Both the position numbers and the translations under genes were made by a program. Of a DNA stretch of 64,000 nucleotides, positions 56,354-63,939 are shown one piece after another. The DNA is from Erysipelotrichaceae bacterium (GTDB taxonomy: Bacteria > Bacillota_I > Bacilli_A > Erysipelotrichales > Erysipelotrichaceae): the NCBI GenBank assembly GCA_017515475.1, contig JAFWFS010000027.1:148564-212563 (forward strand), read 5' to 3'. The notes beneath the pieces were generated by a model. It had not been told where the DNA came from. It did no database searches and saw nothing but the letters and a program-made list of their open reading frames with translations. Position 1 is the stretch's first letter; the number at the start of each line of letters is the position of its first letter.

Positions 56354-56356
56354 AAG

Positions 56357-56383
56357 TGAACCGCCCCAGTAAAATGGGACACT
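56357..56383. repeat. Left terminal inverted repeat of the IS
   Basis: Starts TGAACCGCCCCAGT; about 80% identical to the right end in reverse complement. Confidence 0.75.
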
Positions 56384-57270
56384 CATAAAAAAGACTGTAT
56401 TTGACTGTTAAGGTATGATTCCCTGTATTCCGCAGGAGTCATACCTTTTAGTTTTCTCTGAGGCCTGCGGTAATTGTAGAAGCCGATGTATTCATCGATC
56501 GAGATACACAGGTCCTTGAAGGTCTTGGGAAGTTTCCCTTGATCCAGCCATTCACTCTTCAGATGTCCGAAGAAGTTCTCGCAGCACGCATTGTCGTAAC
56601 AGTTGGCCTTTCTGGAATGGGAGACCGTGATCCCTTTTTCCTCGAGATAACGGATATAGGTGAGATTGGTGTACTGGAATCCCTGATCGGAATGAAGAAG
56701 ACAGATGAGGGTGCTGTTCCAGCTTTCATCGATCAGCTGATACACAGTGTCCATCACCAGCTTCAGGTCATTAAACGGTGAGATCTGATAGGCTATAATG
56801 GAATTGTCATAAAGGTCCTTGATCACGGAAAGATACATACGGCCTTCCTGACAGCAGACGTAACTCACATCCGTCACGAGCTTTTGAAGAGGACGTGACG
56901 CACGGAAGTTGCGGGCGAGGATGTTGTCGGAAACGATCCCCGCTTTTTCTTCGGTGTTGTGTTCTTTCTCCTGTCTCTTGTATTTCTTCTTCCTGACCTG
57001 GGAAGAGAGTCCCAGGATCTTCATATACTTATAGATCGTCTTATCGTTACAGATGATCCCGTGTCTTCTTACGATCTCATCCTTTACGAACCTGTATCTC
57101 TTATGTGTCTCATGAAAGATCTCCTCGATCATATCGGCCAGCTTTTCGTCGAAGGAAGATCTGATCAATCTTCCCGATTTCAGCCATCTGTAATATCCGC
57201 TGGAAGACAGATTCAGATACCTGCACAGTCTTATGATCGGATAGTCCTCTTTCAGGTCGTATACGATCAT
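56383..57270 (-). CDS. IS3-family transposase OrfB (DDE domain)
   Basis: 295 residues read from its own ATG. An HTH_21-like N-terminal part (LCRYLNLSSSGYYRWLK) is followed by the integrase core: first Asp in LVTDVSYV, second Asp in LLHSDQGFQY, Glu in CENFFGHLKSEW, and the tail YIGFYNYRRPQRKLKGMTPAEY. In IS3 elements the active enzyme is an OrfAB fusion made by a -1 ribosomal frameshift, and OrfB frame is open upstream through that site. All catalytic residues are intact. Confidence 0.93.
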   Translation of the reverse strand: MIVYDLKEDYPIIRLCRYLNLSSSGYYRWLKSGRLIRSSFDEKLADMIEEIFHETHKRYRFVKDEIVRRHGIICNDKTIYKYMKILGLSSQVRKKKYKRQEKEHNTEEKAGIVSDNILARNFRASRPLQKLVTDVSYVCCQEGRMYLSVIKDLYDNSIIAYQISPFNDLKLVMDTVYQLIDESWNSTLICLLHSDQGFQYTNLTYIRYLEEKGITVSHSRKANCYDNACCENFFGHLKSEWLDQGKLPKTFKDLCISIDEYIGFYNYRRPQRKLKGMTPAEYRESYLNSQIQSFL

Positions 57271-57275
57271 ATACC

Positions 57276-57626
57276 TTAACGCTCTCCGAAGCTTTTGCGG
57301 AGAGCCTTCGCTTTTTTTAATATTGCGTTCTCCATCTTCAGGTATTCGATCCGTTCATCCTTATCAAGTTCATCGGTCTTTACTTTCTTCGATCTTCCTT
57401 TCCTTACACCGTCTTTGGCGGAAGCCTTTCCTCTGCCGTCCAGTTTCAGCAATTCCGGATCCTGCCTGTAGAGTGTCGTCCACCTGAGCAGCTGTGTATC
57501 GGAACGAAGGCCGAGCTTTCTGGAAGCGATGACCGCACCGCCCAGTTCGCCGCTCAGATATCTTTCAACCGCATTCTTCTTGAATTCATAGGAATAATGA
57601 TGATTCTTTCTTCCTGTTTTTCCCAT
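57276..57626 (-). CDS. IS3-family OrfA (HTH protein)
   Basis: 116 residues with an HTH_28/HTH_29-type fold (YEFKKNAVERYLSGELGG ... RKLGLRSDTQLLRWTTLY) and a Lys-rich helical C-terminus that probably forms the leucine-zipper-like dimer region (DERIEYLKMENAILKKAKAL). It binds the element's ends and, after frameshifting, forms the N-terminal part of the OrfAB transposase. Confidence 0.9.
   Translation of the reverse strand: MGKTGRKNHHYSYEFKKNAVERYLSGELGGAVIASRKLGLRSDTQLLRWTTLYRQDPELLKLDGRGKASAKDGVRKGRSKKVKTDELDKDERIEYLKMENAILKKAKALRKSFGER
57281..57318 (-). other. Programmed -1 frameshift signal in the IS
   Basis: On the minus strand a run of seven A then G (57318-57311) is followed by a stable hairpin, GCTCTCCG / CGGAGAGC (57305-57281). 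OrfB is in the -1 frame and open from the slip site to its ATG. Confidence 0.75.
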
Positions 57627-57683
57627 AAATAGAAAAAACCTCCTGTACTTACAGTGTACAGGAGGTCACAGGTCCTTTTTATT

Positions 57684-57710
57684 CACTGTCCATTTTCAAT
57701 GGGGCAGTTC
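57684..57710. repeat. Right terminal inverted repeat of the IS
   Basis: Reverse complement starts (T)GAACTGCCCCATTGAAAA. Confidence 0.75.
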
Positions 57711-57714
57711 AAGA

Positions 57715-57724
57715 CCCTGCTTTT
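57715..57724 (-). terminator. Right arm of the IS-interrupted terminator
   Basis: CCCTGCTTTT, complementary to 56344-56353 with one G-T pair; overlaps the trxB stop. Confidence 0.7.
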
Positions 57725-58640
57725 ATTTTTTGAGATACCTGGATACGCTGTTGGCGGCGATCGCCCCGTCGTTGCAGGCGGTTACGACCTGTCGCAGATC
57801 CTTGACGATACAGTCTCCGGCGGCATAGATTCCTTTACTTGAAGTGGACATGTTGGGATCGACGATGATATAGCCGTTTGGATCAAGAACGGAAGGATCC
57901 AGGAAGGAAGTGCATGGATCGGCTCCGATATACGGGAAGATGCCGCTGCATTCTACGATCTGTATCTCGCCGGTATCGACGTTTCTGATTTTCAATCCGA
58001 TGATTCGTTCGTTTTCAATTACCAGCTCGTCAGGGACATGCCTTGTAACGATCCTGATCTTATCGTTGGCACGGACCTTGTCGATAACGCTTGCCTCTGC
58101 CCTGAAGACATCTCTGCGGATGATGATCGTAACTTCCGATGCCAGGGAAGCCAGATACAGAGATTCTTCCAGAGCGGAATTGCCTCCGCCGATGACGGCG
58201 ACTTTTTTATTTCGATAGAAGAATCCGTCACAGACCGCACAGTAGGATATGCCTCTTCCGGTGTATTCCTTGGCATTTGGAAGGTCCAGCATCCTTTCCC
58301 TGGTTCCGGTTGCAACAATGATGGCCTTTGCCTGATATTCCTGCCCGTCGGTTAGTACGACGGTTTTGTATCCATCTTTTTCAACGATCTTATCGACCGT
58401 ACCGCTCATCAGTTTCGCACCGAACTTCTGGCCGTGTTCGCTCAGTTGCATGGCAAGTTCCAGTCCGGATATGGAAGCGATGCCCGGATAGTTCTCGATC
58501 TCATGGGTCTTGGACAGTTTTCCTCCATTCACTTCCGCTTCAAAAATCAGTGTTTTCAGATTGGCTCTGGAAGCGTAGATCGCCGCCGTCAGACCGGCCG
58601 GACCCGCTCCGATAATGATTACGTCGTACAGTTCATCCAT
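57723..58640 (-). CDS. trxB: Thioredoxin reductase
   Basis: 305 residues. FAD site GAGPAGLTAAIYASRA, redox pair in YCAVCDGFFY, NADPH site GGGNSALEESLYLA and the C-terminal GIYAAGDCIVKDLRQVVTA. It uses NADPH to reduce thioredoxin. AGAGGTAA precedes the ATG. The 78-residue and dinB genes lie upstream on the same strand without a terminator between, so partial cotranscription is possible. Confidence 0.94.
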   Translation of the reverse strand: MDELYDVIIIGAGPAGLTAAIYASRANLKTLIFEAEVNGGKLSKTHEIENYPGIASISGLELAMQLSEHGQKFGAKLMSGTVDKIVEKDGYKTVVLTDGQEYQAKAIIVATGTRERMLDLPNAKEYTGRGISYCAVCDGFFYRNKKVAVIGGGNSALEESLYLASLASEVTIIIRRDVFRAEASVIDKVRANDKIRIVTRHVPDELVIENERIIGLKIRNVDTGEIQIVECSGIFPYIGADPCTSFLDPSVLDPNGYIIVDPNMSTSSKGIYAAGDCIVKDLRQVVTACNDGAIAANSVSRYLKK

Positions 58641-58673
58641 TTTGTTTACCTCTTGATGAGATTATAACATGGC

Positions 58674-58910
58674 CTATCTGGTTTCCACATACCATCTGCC
58701 CCGGTCATAGAAGAGATGACGGATGCGGTTCGCTTCAAAGACACAGGTATAGCGCAGTCCTGTATATCCTGCCTGCAGGGAGGATCTTGGGCAGACTTCC
58801 GTGACCTTGGTGATGGGTATCTTCTGGTTCTGATCCCAGATCAGACAGAGCGGCTTGATGATGCCTTCCTTGCTGAACTGACAGATCACATCAACATAAC
58901 GGATGCTCAT
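58674..58910 (-). CDS. Conserved small protein linked to dinB
   Basis: 78 residues, soluble, beginning MSIRYVDVICQFSKEGIIKP and containing LIWDQNQKIPITKV, AGYTGLRYTC and a terminal DRGRWYVE. The pattern recalls an uncharacterised family I associate with dinB or umuC-like genes in Clostridia; this is from memory and unverified. Its start overlaps the dinB stop by 4 bp (ATGA), so both are made from one mRNA and it should share damage control. Function unknown. Confidence 0.75.
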   Translation of the reverse strand: MSIRYVDVICQFSKEGIIKPLCLIWDQNQKIPITKVTEVCPRSSLQAGYTGLRYTCVFEANRIRHLFYDRGRWYVETR

Positions 58911-60127
58911 GAGATTTCCTTCTCGCTTTTCGGGATGAACGAGGATAGACTTGCATCTTCCAGAACTCTCAGGGAAGAAATGGCGTAATGGCCGAATCTT
59001 TCTCGGATCGTGTCAATGGCGGTTTCTTCTTTCTTCTGTTTCATCGAATATCCGTCTTTTTCGAACAGACTGGTCTGATAGACGTCTTTCCGGAAGGAAA
59101 GAGAACTGACAGATATACCAATCGAACGATAGGGAATAGAAAAATCGCAGTTGTTCTCAAACAGGGTGATGGCACAGTCGAAGATATCCTTTCCCAGATC
59201 GCTGTTCTCTTTCAGCCGCATCTGCATCGTTCTGGCTTCCAGTTTCTTGGTTCTGACCTGCAGATGAACGGTACGGAAATACATCTTTTTGGCTCTGACT
59301 CTTGCCGATACGCTGTCGCACAAGACGGAGAGGACGATCTTGAAGTCTTCCATGTCTTTCAGATCCCGGATCGAAGTCATCGAGTTGCCGATGGATTTCA
59401 CTTCTTCCGTCACTTCTTTGTATCTGGGAATCGGAACAGATTCGTATCCGTTGGCGTAACAGTAAAGAGATTCACCCCATTTTCCCAGAATCTCTTTCAG
59501 ATAAGGAAGAGGCTTTTTCGCAACGTCTCCGATGGTATAAAGGCCGTAATTCTTCAGCTTTTCACCGGTGTGGTAGCCTACGCCAAGCAAAGAAGATGCA
59601 GGCAGGTGCCTGATGTCATCCAGCGAACCGATGTAACAGGCCGAATCCTCTTTTGCCAGATCGGAACCCAGTTTCGCATAGATTCTGTTGAAGGAAACAC
59701 CGATGGACAACGTCAGGCCGATCTCGTTCTTCACTCTGGATAACAGGCCACTGACGATCTTCTCTACGGAACCGAAATAGGATATGCTTCCCGTGATGTC
59801 CAGCCAGCATTCATCGATTCCAAACGGCTCGATCCGGTCGGTATATTCATAGTAAAGATCCCTGACCTTTTCGGAGAAGTATTCATAGGAATCGTAATTC
59901 GGTTTCAGAACGACCAGTTCGGGGCACTTCTTCAGTGCCTCGCCGATCGTTTCGGCCGTCTTGATCCCTTTTCTTTTTGCGGGAACGTTCTTTGCCAGAA
60001 TGATGCCGTGCCTGTGTTCCGGATCCCCGGCAACCGCCATGGGAACATCTCTCAGTTCAGGATGATGCAGCATCTCTACGGAAGCAAAGAAACAGTTCAG
60101 ATCACAATGGAGAATCACCTTGTTCAT
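58907..60127 (-). CDS. dinB: DNA polymerase IV (Y family)
   Basis: 406 residues. Catalytic carboxylates are in LHCDLNCFFASVEM and FGIDECWLDITGS; the thumb (YHTGEKLKNYGL) and little finger follow. It copies damaged templates with low fidelity. The start lacks a Shine-Dalgarno and lies six bases after TATAAT, with TTGAAC 16 bases further up. An ACTTGA-N7-TCAAGT palindrome covers this promoter. A second copy lies at the promoter of the divergent S24 repressor gene. Confidence 0.96.
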   Translation of the reverse strand: MNKVILHCDLNCFFASVEMLHHPELRDVPMAVAGDPEHRHGIILAKNVPAKRKGIKTAETIGEALKKCPELVVLKPNYDSYEYFSEKVRDLYYEYTDRIEPFGIDECWLDITGSISYFGSVEKIVSGLLSRVKNEIGLTLSIGVSFNRIYAKLGSDLAKEDSACYIGSLDDIRHLPASSLLGVGYHTGEKLKNYGLYTIGDVAKKPLPYLKEILGKWGESLYCYANGYESVPIPRYKEVTEEVKSIGNSMTSIRDLKDMEDFKIVLSVLCDSVSARVRAKKMYFRTVHLQVRTKKLEARTMQMRLKENSDLGKDIFDCAITLFENNCDFSIPYRSIGISVSSLSFRKDVYQTSLFEKDGYSMKQKKEETAIDTIRERFGHYAISSLRVLEDASLSSFIPKSEKEIS

Positions 60128-60133
60128 ACTTTC

Positions 60134-60161
60134 ATTATACTTGAAATAGAATCAAGTTCAA
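60134..60161 (-). promoter_or_regulatory. Promoter of leaderless dinB
   Basis: TTGAAC (60161-60156), 16-base spacer, TATAAT (60139-60134), then GAAAGT and the ATG at 60127. Confidence 0.75.
60139..60157. promoter_or_regulatory. Operator 1, between dinB and S24 repressor
   Basis: ACTTGA-N7-TCAAGT; fills the space between the -35 and -10 of dinB. Confidence 0.75.
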
Positions 60162-60166
60162 TGATT

Positions 60167-60185
60167 ACTTGAAGAAAAATCAAGT
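60167..60185. promoter_or_regulatory. Operator 2, at the S24 repressor promoter
   Basis: ACTTGA-N7-TCAAGT again, 28 bases from operator 1 centre to centre; covers the -35 of the repressor gene. Confidence 0.75.
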
Positions 60186-60197
60186 TTCTTCTATAAT
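60169..60197 (+). promoter_or_regulatory. Promoter of the S24 repressor gene
   Basis: TTGAAG (60169-60174), 17-base spacer, TATAAT (60192-60197). A leadered gene with GAGGAAG before its ATG. Confidence 0.78.
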
Positions 60198-60218
60198 GTT
60201 TTTAGAGGAAGAAATAGA

Positions 60219-60812
60219 ATGGAATTTAAGGAAAATCTGCGTTTTCTGCGCAGGACTTCAAACATGTCTCAGGATGAACTGGCTGAAAAGCTGGGCTACA
60301 AGTCGTTTACGACCGTACAGAAATGGGAGGACGGCTCGGCGTTTCCAAGAGTTTCTACGCTGAACAGGATTGCCGATCTTTTTAATGTTGATGTGGATCA
60401 TCTGCTGAATCTGGATATCCGCAGGCAGCAGATACCTGTTCCTATCTTGGGTGAAGTTAAAGCAGGCTACGACATGTATGCCAACGAAGACATTTATGGC
60501 TACGAGTACTGCAACAACGACGAGTTCGGTTCCGGAGAGTATTTCTATCTTAAGGTCAAGGGCGATTCGATGATCGGACTTAGGATCGGAGAAGGGGATA
60601 TCGTCTTTGTGAAAAAGCAGGATTATCTCGATAACAAGGACATCGGCGTATTCCTGCTGGACAATAACGAAGTCACGATCAAGACGGTACTCTTCGGAAA
60701 GAATTCCTTGACGCTGAAAGCGGCTAATCCGGATTACCCGGACCGCAAGTTCAAGCCGGAAGATGTAAGGATACTGGGAAAAGTCCTTCACAGCAAGGTC
60801 CTGTTCAACTGA
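60219..60812 (+). CDS. XRE-S24 self-cleaving repressor (HdiR/LexA-like)
   Basis: 197 residues. An XRE helix-turn-helix (MSQDELAEKLGYKSFTTVQK) precedes a LexA/S24 domain with the self-cleavage bond Ala82-Gly83 in EVKAGYD, Ser117 in VKGDSMIG and Lys155 in EVTIKTV, all correctly spaced. Such proteins are cut when RecA filaments form after DNA damage. The architecture matches HdiR of Lactococcus, which controls a umuC-type polymerase, and differs from true LexA, which has a winged helix. Paired operators in its own and dinB's promoter make it the likely local SOS regulator. GAGGAAG precedes the ATG. Confidence 0.9.
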   Translation: MEFKENLRFLRRTSNMSQDELAEKLGYKSFTTVQKWEDGSAFPRVSTLNRIADLFNVDVDHLLNLDIRRQQIPVPILGEVKAGYDMYANEDIYGYEYCNNDEFGSGEYFYLKVKGDSMIGLRIGEGDIVFVKKQDYLDNKDIGVFLLDNNEVTIKTVLFGKNSLTLKAANPDYPDRKFKPEDVRILGKVLHSKVLFN

Positions 60813-61036
60813 TGCGCTTCGTCAAGTATACACTTCTGTGCATGGGTATTTTTCTTTCTCTTTCGGCAGCCGAGATTCTTCTGCTGAACCCTTTGGCAGA
60901 TTTCTTCGGCTCTTCCTATCTGTCCCATCTGATCTTCTATCTGATCCTACTGCTGATCCTTAATCCCATCATCACCTGGATTCTCAGTGAGAAGATCAGA
61001 AATCATTTTAATCCGGAAGAAGGTGAACAGGTCTAG
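60812..61036 (+). CDS. Small membrane protein coupled to the S24 repressor
   Basis: 74 residues with two membrane helices (VKYTLLCMGIFLSLSAAEIL and LSHLIFYLILLLILNPIITW) and an acidic tail. Its ATG overlaps the repressor stop (TGATG), so it is made by stop-start coupling and should be induced together with the repressor gene. A terminator and then murG follow. I do not recognise it. Damage-induced small membrane proteins that delay division (SidA- or YneA-like in role) are one possibility, not supported by similarity. Confidence 0.7.
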   Translation: MRFVKYTLLCMGIFLSLSAAEILLLNPLADFFGSSYLSHLIFYLILLLILNPIITWILSEKIRNHFNPEEGEQV

Positions 61037-61047
61037 TCACCTTTTTT
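61021..61047 (+). terminator. Terminator before murG
   Basis: AGGTGA / TCACCT with a ten-base loop, then TTTTTTT; the arms lie at the end of the 74-residue gene. Confidence 0.75.
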
Positions 61048-61057
61048 TATTTCATGT

Positions 61058-61063
61058 TAAAAT
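61058..61063 (+). promoter_or_regulatory. -10 box of murG
   Basis: Extended -10 (TGT before TAAAAT), eight bases before the ATG at 61072; close to the leaderless pattern but with a longer gap. Confidence 0.5.
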
Positions 61064-61071
61064 GAGATGGT

Positions 61072-62133
61072 ATGAAAATCGCTATTGTTGCCGGAGGGAC
61101 GGGAGGACATATCTATCCTGCTTTGACTCTGGCGGAAGCATTGCAGAATAGAGGGCATGAGATCACGTTCATCGGTTCTAACGACCGGATGGAAAAGGAT
61201 CTTATTCCGGGTAAGGGATTCCCTTATGTCGGTCTGGATGTTGTTACGACAAGGGGAGGAATCACGCAGAAATGCAGGAGTCTATTATCCATTTTCTTCG
61301 CTTACAGGAAATGCCTGAAGATTCTCAAAGGCTACGACATGGCGATCGGTTTTGGAAACTACATCTCGATCCCGGTCATGGAGGCGGCGGCGAGACTGAA
61401 ACTGAAGACCGTTATCCATGAACAGAACTCCTTTGTAGGACGGGCCAACCGTCTGCTGGACAGGAAGGCTGATCTGATCATCGGATCCTATGAAGAAAAC
61501 AGGAAACAGTTCTCCAATCCGAATCTGAAGATCCTGGGCAATCCGCAATCATCCAAGGCATATGAAATCAAAGAAGACCCGCAGGTCATAAGGGATCTGT
61601 CCCTGGACCCTGACAAGAAGACAGTTGTCATCTTCATGGGTTCTCTGGGTTCTGCCAGTGTCAACAGGATTCTGATGGATTACTTCGATCTGACGGACGG
61701 TTCCTACCAGATCGTCTATGCGACCGGAGCTTCTCACTATGAAACGGTCAGAAACAGGGTTAAAGACAGCGATTACCTGAAAGTATTCGAGCGTATCGAC
61801 GGAATCAACGTAATGAAGAATTCCGACCTGCTGGTATGCAGAGCAGGGGCTACCACGATTTCCGAGATCTGCGCCATCGGAATGCCGGCGATCCTGATTC
61901 CTTCACCGTTTGTTCCAAACAACCACCAGTTCTACAACGCCAAGGCGCTTGCGGACAGGGACGCCGCCGTACTGATTGAAGAGAAAGATTTAAGTCCGCT
62001 ATTGCTTAATGACACAGTCAATAGTATGATAAACGACAGAAACAGATTGAATGAACTGAAAGAAAACGCCCTGAAGCTTGGAAATCCGAATGTTCTGGAC
62101 GACATGATCAAGGCGATTGAAGAATTATGCTAG
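61072..62133 (+). CDS. murG: MurG N-acetylglucosaminyltransferase
   Basis: 353 residues. IVAGGTGGHIYPALTLAEAL is the N-terminal Gly-rich loop, and CRAGATTISEICAIGMPAIL the UDP-GlcNAc site. It adds GlcNAc to lipid I to make lipid II at the inner membrane face. First gene of a murG-murB-divIB cluster, a fragment of the division/cell-wall cluster. The end overlaps murB by 7 bp. Confidence 0.97.
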   Translation: MKIAIVAGGTGGHIYPALTLAEALQNRGHEITFIGSNDRMEKDLIPGKGFPYVGLDVVTTRGGITQKCRSLLSIFFAYRKCLKILKGYDMAIGFGNYISIPVMEAAARLKLKTVIHEQNSFVGRANRLLDRKADLIIGSYEENRKQFSNPNLKILGNPQSSKAYEIKEDPQVIRDLSLDPDKKTVVIFMGSLGSASVNRILMDYFDLTDGSYQIVYATGASHYETVRNRVKDSDYLKVFERIDGINVMKNSDLLVCRAGATTISEICAIGMPAILIPSPFVPNNHQFYNAKALADRDAAVLIEEKDLSPLLLNDTVNSMINDRNRLNELKENALKLGNPNVLDDMIKAIEELC

Positions 62134-63014
62134 AAACGTTTTTAAAGAGTCATGGCGAATACCATGATGATAAATATTTTAAAGATCTAACAACATTAAA
62201 GATGGGCGGATACATCAGGCATTTTATTCTGCCTGAAACGGTGGATGACCTAAAGGTGATCATTGCCTATCTGAAGAGCAACCGCATCATTTTTAAGGTG
62301 ATCGGCAATGGATCGAATCTGGTCTGCGGGGAATCGGACTACAACGGCGTAGTGATCTGTCTGAAGAAAATCAACTCTTTTGAAATACACAATGACGAGC
62401 TTTATGTGGAAGCGGGTGTTCTGGCGCCTGTACTGGCTCAGACTCTGGCAAAGCAGGGTCTCAGTTGCATGGAGTTCGCTTCGGGTATTCCGGGATGCAT
62501 CGGCGGGCTGATCTACATGAATGCCGGTGCGTACAGGAGTTCGATGTCAGATGTAATCAGGGAAGTGCTGGTGCTGAAGGACGATGAACTTGTCTGGATG
62601 AACAACGATGAACTGCAGTTCTCCTACCGTCATTCCATTTTCCATGACCATCCGCGCTGGGTCGTCGTAGCCGCCAGACTGAAACTGGAAAGAAAAGATC
62701 CGAAAGACATTGAAGCGCTGATGAAAGACAGACTGGACAGAAGAAAGAGCACACAGCCTCTGGATAAACCGAGTGCGGGATCCTGTTTCAGAAACCCGGA
62801 TGACCAGTTTGCCTGGAAACTGATTGACGGGATCGGTTATCGCGGTTTTGCGGTAGGGGATGTCAGCGTATCGGATAAGCACTCCAATTTCATCGTCAAC
62901 AACGGTCAGGGTACGGCTGAGGATTATCTGTCGATTGCCTGCCAGATCCAGGACAAAGTCAAAGAGAAGTACGGGATCAGACTGATCATGGAAGTCGAGA
63001 AATTCAATTGCTGA
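62127..63014 (+). CDS. murB: UDP-N-acetylenolpyruvoylglucosamine reductase
   Basis: 295 residues. FAD-binding VIGNGSNLVCGESD and FASGIPGCIGGLIYMNAGAY, catalytic Ser in PSAGSCFRNP, and the C-terminal HSNFIVN. It reduces the enolpyruvyl group to give UDP-MurNAc. Overlaps murG at its start and divIB at its end. Confidence 0.96.
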   Translation: MLETFLKSHGEYHDDKYFKDLTTLKMGGYIRHFILPETVDDLKVIIAYLKSNRIIFKVIGNGSNLVCGESDYNGVVICLKKINSFEIHNDELYVEAGVLAPVLAQTLAKQGLSCMEFASGIPGCIGGLIYMNAGAYRSSMSDVIREVLVLKDDELVWMNNDELQFSYRHSIFHDHPRWVVVAARLKLERKDPKDIEALMKDRLDRRKSTQPLDKPSAGSCFRNPDDQFAWKLIDGIGYRGFAVGDVSVSDKHSNFIVNNGQGTAEDYLSIACQIQDKVKEKYGIRLIMEVEKFNC

Positions 63015-63829
63015 ACGAAAAGAAGAAACTGCTGGATATGAATGCCTTATTCCATATCCGGAGAAATAAAAAGATCACCGATAGAAACCAGAAAATCAGG
63101 AATGTCTGTTTTGTTTTAAGTATCATCCTGTCTCTTGTCCTCATCGGTTTTTTATATTTCAGCAGCGATGTTTCAAAGATATACCGGATCACCGTGGAAG
63201 GGAATCGTTATCTGAGTGACGAGGATATCGTTGCAAAGAGTACATTGAATACGGAAAACAGATTTCTTGCCGTGTTGCCTTTCTCCATCGAGAAGAAACT
63301 GAAGGAGGACCCGCTGATTGCCGGGTGCAAGGTCAGCAAGCTGAACAATCGTCTGGTTCAGATCTTTGTGGAAGAAAAGAAGGCCATTGCCTACATGTAT
63401 GAAAACGGCGCCTATGTACTGGTTCTGGATGACGACACGAGGATTCCGTTAAGCGGCGACAATCTTTATTTGATCTCCAAGGTTCCTTTCCTGGAAGGAT
63501 GCACGATCGAGGATGTCATCCTGATCGAGAAAAATCTGAAGGATTGCGATTACAGGATCATCAACGAGATCTCGGAGATCCACTATTATCCGCAACTGAA
63601 ATATCAGTATCTGGAGCTGATCATGCGTGATGGAAACTATATCTTTACATCTCCTTACGGGCTGAATATCCTAAACCACTATTTCGATATGAGATCAAGC
63701 CATCTGAGCACAGATGAAGGATGCTACTACTTCGAGGATATTTCAGGCAACGCCTATACTTCTGCCTGTCCATGGGAAGAAGCAGAAGAGGCTGTTCAGG
63801 AGGAAATTGTCGAAGAAGATGAAGAATAA
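63008..63829 (+). CDS. divIB: Cell division protein DivIB/FtsQ
   Basis: 273 residues with a TTG start overlapping murB by 7 bp; an ATG at 63038 is an alternative, but it has no better site. Cytoplasmic basic head, one membrane helix (CFVLSIILSLVLIGFLYFSS), a POTRA domain (YRITVEGNRYLSDEDIVAKS) and the beta domain, ending in a Glu-rich tail. It belongs to the FtsQ/DivIB-FtsL-FtsB complex that activates septal wall synthesis. Last gene before a terminator and tRNA genes on the other strand. Confidence 0.92.
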   Translation: MLNEKKKLLDMNALFHIRRNKKITDRNQKIRNVCFVLSIILSLVLIGFLYFSSDVSKIYRITVEGNRYLSDEDIVAKSTLNTENRFLAVLPFSIEKKLKEDPLIAGCKVSKLNNRLVQIFVEEKKAIAYMYENGAYVLVLDDDTRIPLSGDNLYLISKVPFLEGCTIEDVILIEKNLKDCDYRIINEISEIHYYPQLKYQYLELIMRDGNYIFTSPYGLNILNHYFDMRSSHLSTDEGCYYFEDISGNAYTSACPWEEAEEAVQEEIVEEDEE

Positions 63830-63830
63830 C

Positions 63831-63853
63831 AAAAAGGCCTTTGCAGGCCTTTT
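63831..63853. terminator. Terminator after divIB
   Basis: AAAAAGGCCT / AGGCCTTTT with a TTGC loop; it also faces the tRNA genes on the minus strand. Confidence 0.85.
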
Positions 63854-63861
63854 CATTTCAA

Positions 63862-63937
<76 letters not shown>

Positions 63938-63939
63938 AT

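Larger units (their letters stand above)
56357..57710 (-). mobile_element. IS3-family insertion sequence, complete
   Basis: An intact element of about 1.35 kb with orfA and orfB on the minus strand. Imperfect terminal inverted repeats of about 27 bp: left end TGAACCGCCCCAGTAAAATG, right end (reverse complement) TGAACTGCCCCATTGAAAAT. Flanks AAG at 56354-56356 and 57711-57713 give a 3-bp target duplication if the right end is at 57710; if both ends are TG...CA the end is 57711 and the duplication is two bases (AG). Overlapping -1 reading frames and the DDE transposase place it in the IS3 family, probably the IS150 group. Both genes look undamaged. Confidence 0.88.

Noticed and set aside
61058..61072. 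murG and the polysaccharide deacetylase gene as members of the exact six-base leaderless class
   Set aside because: Their gaps are eight and seven bases; they may be leaderless or nearly so but were kept out of the strict count.
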